Of a DNA stretch of 64,000 bases, positions 54,816-64,000 are shown piece by piece; the stretch's first letter is position 1; the number at the start of each line of letters is the position of its first letter. Source of the DNA: Collybiopsis luxurians FD-317 M1 (taxonomy: Eukaryota > Basidiomycota > Agaricomycetes > Agaricales > Omphalotaceae); contig KN834865.1 of assembly GCA_000827265.1 (NCBI GenBank), positions 75,134-139,133 on the forward strand. The letters are read 5' to 3'. Below the pieces are notes generated by a model. It searched no databases. It saw only the letters and a list, made by a program, of their open reading frames with translations, and was not told the DNA's origin. The translations under genes were made by a program, and so were the position numbers.

Positions 54816-57139
54816 TCTCCCTGTTCCATATTACCCTCAGTCAGCTACGCGAGTTAAAACGGCCCCTCGATATTTCAATCCCACTCTACTGCGCCCTTTC
54901 ATCCCTCCCATCGTCCTACCCTGTAGCTTGACAGTTTGTGGCCGACATCCTCGTCAATTGCAGGATGAACCTTTCGAATGGACAAGCTCAAAAATCCTTT
55001 TCGACAAGCTATAAAGACCGGTATATGACGTGGTAAGTTCTAGAGCCCGATTAGAAGCACATGAGAAAGCTGCAGAGAGGGCAATCGTGTAGATTGGAAG
55101 CGCGTCGAGGTAGGATCCTGCGAGTGGAGACTGACAAATGGAGGTTCATAAATGGAACCAACGGAGATAGTATTTGCGACGAACAATAAGGTGTACAGGC
55201 TTGAGGTAATAACTTGGAAAGATAGTCCACCGTCGAGAGGTGGTATACTCAGAGGAAATTACGACTTAAAAACACCTATCAAAAAGCCAAATTAGTAAGG
55301 AAAACAAGGCGGAGTCTCGTATACTGTACATTGAGATTTGATTTGAGTAAAAATCATAGGTTCAGTCATTTCCAATGGAAGTCGATGGTGACGGTCAGAG
55401 GAGAAAAGCAACGCCAGTTTAGCGCTCGTGGGGTCTACACGCTAGTTTTCTTTCCTTCATCCAACGCAATATACCGTGAGTCAAATGTCTCTTGCTCTAT
55501 CTTACAGCTGAATTTTTATTCTTTTGTAACTCGCTCGATCCCTGTTTTGCTGTTGTAAACACGACTTATGCAAACGCGACTTCCGTTGAACGAGCGGAAC
55601 AGGTCACAGATCCCGCAATGAAATTATTAGCTATAGAGGGCGGGGCTTGGTTTCATACGAGTAACCTAGCTACTCTACTGACACACATGAATACTCTTAC
55701 TTCGTGTCGAGTCGCTGTGAGCACCGACGTTCGAAAAATTAACTTACATACTCGGCACGTATAGTACCTTCAAGCGGGCTGAAATAAAGACGCTCTGCAC
55801 GCCGCCTGTGATTGGGAATGATCAAGAGCAATAGATATAAGGATATAGTGTAGGTATACCGCTAGAACGATGCACCCATGCAAGATTTAATGCGAAGCAA
55901 AAAAGTAATCAAAGATTCCGGGAAGGCGTTCAGGTATACGATTGGCACTACAAATTGATAGTCCTCAGTGGATCCGGACACATCCTGAGGTCTGAGGAGC
56001 GGAGGTACGTACCACAGCAGAGCACCAAGAATATAGATCGAACCTGACAAAATAAACCAACAGAAGCCTACACCCTTCAGTGTCACGGCCAGACCATGAA
56101 TAAAAGACAAGTGAGCGATTGCAATAGTCGAAAAGCAGTCTAGGACGATGAAAATTGCGGTAAGTATACGAATATGATTTGGTTTGGTGTATTCTTGGTC
56201 GAGAACTACGACAGTCATTTCATTTGTCCGTAGGGTTCCAAGGAAATACAGGATAAATACACCTCCCCTTGACTGGCTTTGTATGTTCACTGGAGAACGA
56301 CATTATCAAAAGCGTAAGCTAGCATTTACTTTGTTCCCCACCTGTCTCATTCTGCAAATTTACGGGAAATATTAGCGGGTAACCTGCAAGTAATCGGTCC
56401 TCTGACACGCGAAAATAGATTTGAGACTCCCTAACCATCAGTGCTGAAGCCAGATATCAAGAGATTACAGCCGGTGAGAGGGACAAAGTACGAGGAAGCA
56501 GCCAGAGAAAATGTGTCCGTTATCCTTTTGCCAATTCTGCAGCTCATTCCATGGAATCGTGGTCGACACTCCCCGCGTAATTTCAAAATCTGCTATGACA
56601 TAAATTTTCTGAGACTCAGGGCGCCTGTTGCAAAGACGGGATTCGGACGTATGGTAGGAAAGCAAGGATATACTCGATCGGACTGATATGTGTACCGCAA
56701 ACATAGTCGTTTCCAGCGTCTGTCAATCAATCTTTCAATGCACTCATGCTGTCTTACTGTCTCCTGCTGTCCTACTCGGCCAGCTCATCCCTTCCGGTTC
56801 ACTGACTGCTGTTCTAATTCGACGAATGAAGCCATAATCGGAAGAAACACAGTCAAGGTACCCTTATATCTCCGCAATTGGGCTCATGTTGCTCTTGCAG
56901 TTGTGTAGCGATTAACTTGCCTACCATTCCATTCCTCTCAATTCTCGATATCAAATAAGTTGTGTCCTGTCAGGCTCCTGTACACCTTGACATTTGCTAC
57001 TACTCACCACAGCCATTTAATGTATGATCATTATGATCAAGACACCAATTGTATATCTTTACGAAAATCCTTAGGCTTTTAAAATGGGAAGGACTCGGGC
57101 ACCCTGATCCCGAGTTCTTTCTTCCTCTTCTTTCACTTC
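54816..57139. other. Intergenic, possible relic
   Basis: Possible first exons of the preceding gene lie near 54830-55000. A minus-strand frame at 55862-56290 encodes several hydrophobic stretches (TAIFIVLDCFSTIAIAHLSF; WFILSGSIYILGALLWYV) and could be part of a membrane protein, but I could not extend it in either direction. Confidence 0.4.
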
Positions 57140-58724
57140 ATGTCGTTGACCGACATTCGTATTGCCATTAACGGGTAAGATTTTTCACAATCTGGAGACG
57201 TAGAGCATGTACTGACCGCTACCTTTCTAGCCGCCAGTGCAATTACTGGCACATGGCTGCCATATGTTTGTCAAATGCCCGTCTCTGTCCTTCTCAGCGC
57301 CCACTTATCTCAATCTCTAGCACTCCTTTTTTATGATCATCTTCTTACCTTCAGTACGTTCGCTCACAAGTGGATCTTCCGCGATCTTAACTGCATTTAG
57401 AAACAGAGAGCAAGTGCCTCTGGAAGAGGCAGCTCAATTCGAGTACTTGTCTCTTTTTTTTGCATCGATACTTCAATCCCATTGCGATGGCGATTACATT
57501 TGTGTCTCTGTTTAGTAATCTTCCCGTATCGTGAGTGTACTTGCCCTTTATCAACTGTGATGCGGTCGGTTCAATTTAAGGTGATGTCTAGCTGCAAGGC
57601 ATGGAGCAACGTTAGAGAAGGGATACTGATAGTTGCTCAACTAATCGTAACCTGTGAGTGGTTCAGAAGGCGATTACTATTTGCTGGCTAACTCAGAGCA
57701 AAATATAGTTATCATGACCATGCGCCTGTATGCCTTGTATGGGTGCAACAAACGGCTTTTATATTTGTTATTTGCTATTATTGCGGTTTTTCTATGCGCC
57801 GCTGCGGTAAGAACCTTGATTTTTTGAGCATACTTGATATTTTACTTGCTCTAGATCACGACCTTCACGGTTCACCTTACTCCACCGACCGCACTGCCGT
57901 CTGGAGAGTGTTCAACTCAGCTCGATTTTAACAAGTGAGACATAATGTTGTGCCATCCAATTTTTGCTAATAAACGGGAGATTTCAGCGCTTCTCGTATG
58001 GTCATTTTTTGTTCTTTGCCTGATGTACCTTTGATCGAGTTGATATTCAGGCGCAGCAGTTGCGTGGATGTCGATTTTTATCTATGATGTCCTTATCTTT
58101 GGACTGGCCGTTCATAATGCTTTCAAGACTAGGAAAGAGTTTCGAATGTTCAAGACGTTTGAAGACCCATTTTCACTCAGGGCAATTTTGCTTCGTGATG
58201 GTGAGGACACTGACCGCTAAATTCTTGTGTCTAATACTTACCGACCGATCCCTGTTGCAGGAGCGATATACTTTGGGTGAGCACTGTCATTTCGAAGAAT
58301 CTCCTACTTGAATACCTAATTCTATTTATCGAGTGTGATCACAATGATAAATCTAGCAAATATTTTGTCCTTCTATGTAAGTTTCCATATCACCACTTCA
58401 CTTGGACCGACATTCACTCGTTTGTTTAAAAGCTTTTAGAGGTAAAGTATGCCGTGATTATCAGAAGGCCGATACTGAGCAATTCATTAGGACTGTATGA
58501 GGGGTGGACTGGGACCATTCGCGAGCAGGTAAGCTAAAGAAAGCTTACTCTTACACAGTCTATAACAGATCTATACTACTAGTCTTTCAGTGACTTTGGT
58601 ATCGCGATTAATGCTCAATTTGCATCAGGCCAATGATGCTGGGATTTGCTCAACTCAGCCTAGCCTTGAAGTTCAAACACAAATAGTATTTCGTCGAATA
58701 AGTATTGATGGACACGATGATTGA
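57140..58724 (+). CDS. DUF6533-type seven-TM protein
   Basis: Split gene for the agaricomycete seven-TM family with an N-terminal DUF6533 domain. After MSLTDIRIAIN, exons give QCNYWHMAAISLLFYDHLLTF, containing the diagnostic FYDHLLT, then CLWKRQLNSSTCLFFLHRYF and NPIAMAITFVSLFSNLPVS. The central part has ILIVAQLIVT joined to IMTMRLYALYGCNKRLLYLL and FAIIAVFLCAAA (the MRLYALYG block is typical). Later exons give AAVAWMSIFIYDVLIFGLAV, KEFRMFKTFEDPFSLRAILL-RDGAIYFG and VITMINLANILSFY. The last exon, TLVSRLMLNLHQANDAG to RRISIDGHDD and stop at 58722-58724, matches the usual C-terminal SRLMLNL block. The join around 58380-58590 is unresolved. Function unknown; the layout is receptor-like. Unrelated in its motifs to the multi-TM gene at 15.3 kb. 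Confidence 0.75.
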
Positions 58725-59887
58725 TAGTTAGTATTTTCGGGAATAATTTGTACAATAGCGCCTCAAAGGAAAATGAAATGCTCAAATATGTTTATGTTCT
58801 CACATCGCACTCGAACAAGGGACTCACGCGTCGTTCGGATAACGCTTGTTCTATTTCACCTGAATATTCTTACCGACCTTTTTTTTTGGCACCATTGATT
58901 ATTGCATTGATCTGTACGAGTTTACATCCTTCTCAACATCGCATTCAATCCTCGACTTGGTATCAGCGCTTGTTTGGTGGCATATGCCATTCAAAGTGGT
59001 AGTAGGGTAGACGCCTGCCACCGTTTAGAACGGCAAAGTCCGACACCTAATTACCGACATCGGAAAACTCCGTTCAGACTTCCCCCTCGAGTTTTCATGT
59101 AACGTTCTGGGAACAACCGTATGCCAACTGGTCTCAAGAAACTCAAGGGTCAGCTTTATCATCTCCGAGAAGAGCATCCATGCCAGATTAAAATCCTTCT
59201 GCTGGATGTAAGGAAGAGTTCACCGTGTAAGAAGCTTCACGGGTGAACTACGCTATATGAGTAATCCGCAGCCTCACTAGATTTGTTTCTTTACTGAGGA
59301 TCTTCACTCTTTGTTCATATTTTCGCGAACCGAAGCACTAAATACCGAGTTGAGTATTTTCATCTCGCATAGCTTCGCGACTTGGCGGGATTGTTCAGTG
59401 AAATCTCATTATTAAGAACCCGGAACAAAGACAGCGCTGCGGCAGATTTCCAGGTGTGAAGAGCTTGTCAGAGTCGAAGGAAGACATGAATAGCTCGAAT
59501 TTTTGACGAATAGAGCCTGAAGTATACAACAACTGGGTAAGGGACAAGCTTTTTGCACCCGTTCAATGAATCACTTGATTGGGTGGTCAAAGCTGGAAAT
59601 ATTGGTCTTATCGAGCAAGTAATCACGACTTTATACCAGCCTGAGTCTAGTATGTACAGGAGAAATACATGAGTTTATATACATCTACCGTAATAACATC
59701 AGATGCCCACCCACATGAGTGATAGCAAGAAAAGATAGCTCTACATCGAATTGATTTTACTCCTGCCCTGCCGAGTGAGTTCCACGTTCAAGGTCTACAA
59801 TGCAATACGGCCACCGAGTAGGGTAAATCAGGATCTGCTAAGAATCAAAGCATAAACATACTTCCAAAGCTAATTAATCTATTCAAA
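58725..59887. other. Convergent spacer
   Basis: Between the seven-TM gene and the zinc-finger gene. A frame at 58721-59002 is motif-free. Nothing else was recognised. Confidence 0.55.
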
Positions 59888-60954
59888 TTAATGCTGGCAA
59901 CCGAGATGCATTTCACTTTGTGGTTGTGAGCTTGGCCGCCAATTTTTGCACTTTTTGCTCGTCTGGTGTCGACTGAGGTCGTTTATATTGGTGAAGGAAG
60001 CTTCTTGGCAAATGGTGCATTTGAAGGGCTTCTCACCCGCGTGTCGACGAAGGTGGTCTTAGAAAGGAGCGTATGTTTGATTAACACAGAGCAAGGGTAC
60101 GAGAATGCAATTGAGTACGTACCGTTATAATTCTGCTTCGTTGTGAACTCTCGTTCACACTCGTACTTTGTGCAGTGGAAACGAGATGATCGTGTTTCGC
60201 CGCTTTTTGGATCGATTCCGCGTCGCCTACGCGATGCTTGTACAATCGCAAGGGTTCCCACCTTTCGACGTTCCCCCGGTACAGGCGTAGTGGTGACTTC
60301 GTTGTCGAGATGGACGTCAGGCCAAGAATTGTCACTTGTCTGAGGAACTGGTGAATGGAACGACGGTACGAGGTCGGCATCGCTCCACGAGGTAGGAGGC
60401 CATTTCTCGATTGGCTCGTATTGATTTTGATGATTGTCGTGCACTGTTCCACTATCGACTGGACTTTCCGGAGCATTCAGGTTCGACCAATCTTCTTGCG
60501 TTTGCATCGAAGGCCATAAGCCAGGCCAGGACGTTGCTACTGTGTCATTGCCTACTAAATTTTGCTCAGACGCGGACAGGAAACCGAACGTGAGGTCTTC
60601 GAGACGGTCTGGTTGAATGGACGGGTTCTGCACCGCGGTGATACTGGCAACTCCACTGGTTATAGAATGGTAGTTCGTCGACGAGGACCATGACGCAGGG
60701 AAGAGATTAGTGCCGTAGGATTCTGGGACCCAGTGAGACCGGAAAAATTCCATCCCAAGATTCCTATTATCAGCATGGACAGGTGCTTCAAGTATCCTGT
60801 AATCGTCGGTAGCAGCTGGAGTCGAGAAATCATAATAAAAGTCGTGATGATACTGGCGCTGAAATGGTGCGGTGAGAAAAAGTTGATTTTCAGTCACAGT
60901 GACGGCGTGCTGGCTGCGGTCAGAGAGATTACGGTACGGCTGTGAAGAAGACAT
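59888..60954 (-). CDS. C2H2 zinc-finger transcription factor
   Basis: Two exons (60954-60123 and 60057-59888) give 333 residues. About 260 residues of low-complexity, Asp/Ser/Asn/Trp-rich sequence, likely a transactivation region, precede a basic stretch ([19 protein letters not shown]). The C-terminal DNA-binding part has one finger, [20 protein letters not shown] then HLRRH, completed only across the intron, the linker AGEKPFK, and a second finger [18 protein letters not shown] with QTSKKC, so C2HC-like. The TGEKP-type linker supports sequence-specific DNA binding in the nucleus. Tail: MHLGCQH. The target genes are unknown. The ATG at 60954 is the first in the frame; MSSSQPYRN follows. Confidence 0.82.
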
Positions 60955-62491
60955 AGTGCTGTCGCAAGGTAAAGAAAAGAAAATGGCTCTGAGATTGTGT
61001 CAGTAAAAAATCTAGAAGAAAAACTTGTGTATTACGATTTTTGGTTCAGGCTTCAAGAGTTGAGTAGCTGGAAATGGTCGTTGGTGGTTGAACCAGGTTG
61101 AGAATTCTCGTGGCTGGGTTCTGCACGATCCGGCAGATTCCCGATGTGGCAGCGATAAACAACGATTATGTACTTACCCTGAAGATTCAAACTTGAAGTG
61201 ACCCACATTACCAAATTTAAACAAACCGGAACACGCCCACTTCCTGCTCGGCTTATCCTTTAATCGAGTCGGGTGTCTGCTGGAACAGGTTCATATCGCT
61301 AATATTCCTTGCTAGCTGAAGTCGGCACTCAGGAATCAGGAGGAGAAAGAAGAAAATTGTCCTTCCCTCGGACTAGACATAGCTGTGAATGGATCAGATC
61401 AGGCTAAAATTGGGTTATTGTGTTTGAATGATTGAGGTAAGCTAACGTTAGCACAATCGATGATCAAAGAGGCCATTGGTCCAATTTTGACTCTCGTACT
61501 GATTTCTCCTTAGCCATTAGTGCAATTCCTCCGGTACTCAAGTCTTAATTAATTTGTACTTCTCGCTGGAAACATTCTAAGCTTGAAGAGTATTGGCCTT
61601 GAAATGCGAGAGGCTTGTAATTTTTTATTTAGTTTCAGAAATGCTGTAAGACCCCGATCATCTTTATCACCATACTTACCAAGGATCTTGAAACGTGTGT
61701 GTCCAATTCAAGCAGCTTTTTCTCATCCCGAGGCGATAAATGTACATGATTCTGAAAAATTAGATGCGAAGAAGTTTCAACTTGAATTAGGAAGCCTGAT
61801 TGTTATTTCGTCTATGATAGATTTACATTGAGGTACGGACAAACAAAGATTCGGAGGGAACAAATTCAACAGGGCATTCGAGCAATTCTTCTAATCAGCG
61901 TTGCTCACCAGACCTTTCCAGCTGTTATAAGAACAATGGACTCCGAATACGAATATTTAAAACCCATGTGCACAAAGGACATCATCGCACATGAAGCGGG
62001 TGTCGTAAACTCCCAATCGATCATCCGAATCTAACGACTACCTCGAATCCTGCCCATCAAAGAACGAAGCATAATTTGCCAGCCTATCTAAAGGGCCGTG
62101 GCAGATGTGAGGGAATTGTAGCCCGATGGAAATACAAGATTCCAGAAGTTATCGACAAATATGCGGGAGCGGATGTCGTCGCTGCTTGTTCCAATACAAA
62201 ACCATGCCCAGAAGCATGGATAAGTTGTATTTGTGTACTACATATCGGAGAAGGGAGATTCGACAAAGCATCTATATCGCGGAAGACATCAACTAGGAGC
62301 ACGCAGAAACTAACAAACATTGTATGGTGGAATGGAAAATGAAAATGATAGGGCCAAGTATACGAGAAAAGCAAGAAAGATGCGTAAGCCCACGAGTTTC
62401 AGAGCGTTATCGAACCATTTTGTATAGGTAAATTCATTCTAGCTCTCTCTCGCGGCATTCTTTCGATACCTATGCAATGGAGACATGAGCC
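60955..62491. other. Intergenic
   Basis: Promoter side of the zinc-finger gene plus featureless DNA. Plus-strand frames at 61583-62342 have no motifs and are ignored. Confidence 0.55.
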
Positions 62492-63835
62492 TTAATTTGA
62501 GTTATATCGAGGGATCCACCGCTCCAAATGAAGCCTAGGTACCAGTAAGGCTGAAGGAAGTGAAAGTCGTCCAACTTACCGGCCTCCGTGTGTCTCATTG
62601 AATAAAGGTTCATATTCCATTCCGTCGTGGAGCGTCGCAACTAGAACCTTGGGAAAATTGATGGCGGTAACTTGAGGGAAGTAGTCGGAAGCCGCGGTGA
62701 AAGATTTTTGGGCACGGCTGCTCTGAAAACGACGATATGATGGAGGAGGGGAGAGGGAACTGGTTACTAGGAAGGATCAAAATGGTCAGCGTATCGCAAA
62801 ACCCGAATAGAGATTGGACGTACCACGGACCAGTTGAGCATGTTGAAGGTTCTAAGGTAAGTCTTTCGCATGTTCTATATTTGTTATATTCATTACAGCC
62901 TCCGGAGCATCCAAGGTGTCCAAGGTTTGAGGACATAGCCGAGAAAGGTCGAATATCCCGTAAACGTCAAAGCATTGCGACGGCGCTCGCGCATGTATCT
63001 TGATTTTGGCTGATGATAACTTTGGCACGCGCGAATGACTGTCTGCAGCTTAGTATCAAGGGTGATAGGACTTGACAGATATGAGTTAATGCGTGGGATG
63101 GCATAGATACCGGATAGTAAAGGTATTCCGTTCGTGAGTTCGTTCGATGCTACGGGCCGCGGGTAGATGGGTGAGGTCGATCCAGGGAGTATGAAGCCAT
63201 CAGAATCATAGACACTGTCGGGAAGGTTCAAAGAGCGAGAGGAGGGCTATGCGACGACGGTAGAAGAAGTGAACTCGATGGAGAAAGTTGACTGCTCATT
63301 GCGGAATGCATAAACTTGCTTGCATGGATGTCCCCACATTGAAAACATCGCTAAGCCAGGATACGTGTAATCGGAATTTTTTTCGACGGATTGACCCAGA
63401 AATCATGAGTAGGGCATAACCAAAGGCGAATGTTTCCGGCAGAGGAAGAGCATGATCGAGCGAGTGAGTTTCTTCCACCTTGGCTCTACGGAGGACAACT
63501 TGACCGGCGTCAAAACAAGGATGATGGTCGGAAGTCCGACGCAAAGGAGACGAGGGCTAAAAGGAACGAGTTAGAATGAATCTAAAACCTCGAAATCTGG
63601 TTCGTACCTTCATTTCATAGGTTCGAACCACGAATAAGACTTCCGTCGCCAAGCAAAACACAGTAGCAGTACTCCATGTACCACTACATGTACGTTCGAG
63701 AACGTCTCCCCTCCGCACAGCATTCCGCGGGGAGACTCGCATTTTCCTACTTGAGTCTGCAAGTGAAGGGTTGACCGAGGAGGATTGAGCGACGGTACCG
63801 AACGGCGGTGAACGTTGAACGAGAAAGATACCAAA
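62492..63835 (-). CDS. Unrecognised multi-exon protein
   Basis: Protein-like exons follow one another on the minus strand. In order: SFGIFLVQRSPPFGTVAQSS (about 63838-63745); TWSTATVFCLATEVLFVVRT-YEMK (about 63684-63609) ending at a GTACGA donor; PSSPLRRTSDHHPCFDAGQV to FAFGYALLMISG (63558-63385); VYDSDGFILPGSTSPIYPRP to LSSPITLDTKLQTVIRACQS and STFLGYVLKPW (63210-62905); KSFTAASDYFPQVTAINFPK, VLVATLHDGMEYEPLFNETH (62705-62583); and, after a GTAAGT intron, RLHLERWIPRYNSN with stop at 62492-62494. Exact joins, the start codon and the family are not established. One hydrophobic segment could span a membrane. Coding potential is inferred from continuity of plausible peptides and splice signals only. 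Confidence 0.4.
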
Positions 63836-64000
63836 GCTACGAGTCCCTAGTCAGTATGAATACAAAATCCAAATTTTAATTCGCACCTTGAGTTCGTTCG
63901 AACAATAGAGCTCCATCCATGGAGCATACACATTCTAACGTCGATGACACGCGTGGCTAGTGAAACAGAAGTCCTCGAGCTTGGTATACAGCCACGCGTG
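63836..64000. other. Right edge
   Basis: Probable upstream region of the preceding minus-strand gene. Nothing recognised. Confidence 0.5.

Noticed and set aside
55862..56290. 142-residue minus-strand hydrophobic frame
   Set aside because: Possible piece of a membrane protein, but no start, no partner exons and no known motif could be found, so it is not called as a gene.

Overview
This window looks like nuclear DNA of an agaricomycete (mushroom-type basidiomycete). The genes are split by many short introns of about 45-75 nt with GT..CTNAC..AG signals. The families are typical of that class: a SAM-dependent O-methyltransferase pair, a DUF6533-type seven-TM protein, an F-box protein that starts with a coiled helix, AIG1-like GTPases, a yeast-type amino acid permease and a single-pass Ser/Thr-rich membrane protein. 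Intergenic DNA is long and mostly featureless. I saw no tRNA, rRNA, CRISPR or intact transposon. All gene models were spliced by eye; exon joins were kept only where reading frame, splice signals and protein sequence agreed.

Layout. 0-2.5 kb: a palindromic repeat, then a type I membrane protein (minus). 4.5-12.4 kb: a direct tandem duplication of about 3.5 kb; each copy carries one intact O-methyltransferase (minus) and more than 1 kb of conserved upstream DNA. 12.6-14.1 kb: a PC-esterase/TBL-like acyl-esterase (plus). 15.3-16.7 kb: a multi-TM protein (plus). 17.7-23.0 kb: three diverged AIG1-like GTPases, one minus and two plus. 25.1-27.6 kb: an amino acid permease (plus) with GATA-type sites upstream. 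27.6-34.7 kb: gene-poor, with a probable gene relic containing a WSC-like segment. 34.7-35.5 kb: a small protein resembling dimeric alpha/beta-barrel proteins (plus). 35.9-37.4 kb: an F-box protein (minus). 37.4-44.1 kb: gene desert with an inverted repeat. 44.1-45.8 kb: eIF4A (plus). 46.5-47.3 kb: a dual-specificity phosphatase (plus). 47.3-55 kb: sparse, with two short unrecognised minus-strand genes and a 109-bp tandem repeat. 57.1-58.7 kb: a DUF6533 seven-TM protein (plus). 59.9-61.0 kb: a C2H2 zinc-finger regulator (minus). 62.5-63.8 kb: an unrecognised minus-strand gene.

Most of these genes are not an operon-like system. The two real groupings are the tandem O-methyltransferases and the three-gene GTPase cluster. 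In the cluster, the whole Walker A motif sits in a separate 34-nt exon bounded by introns at identical positions in all three genes. This is the most distinctive structure in the window.
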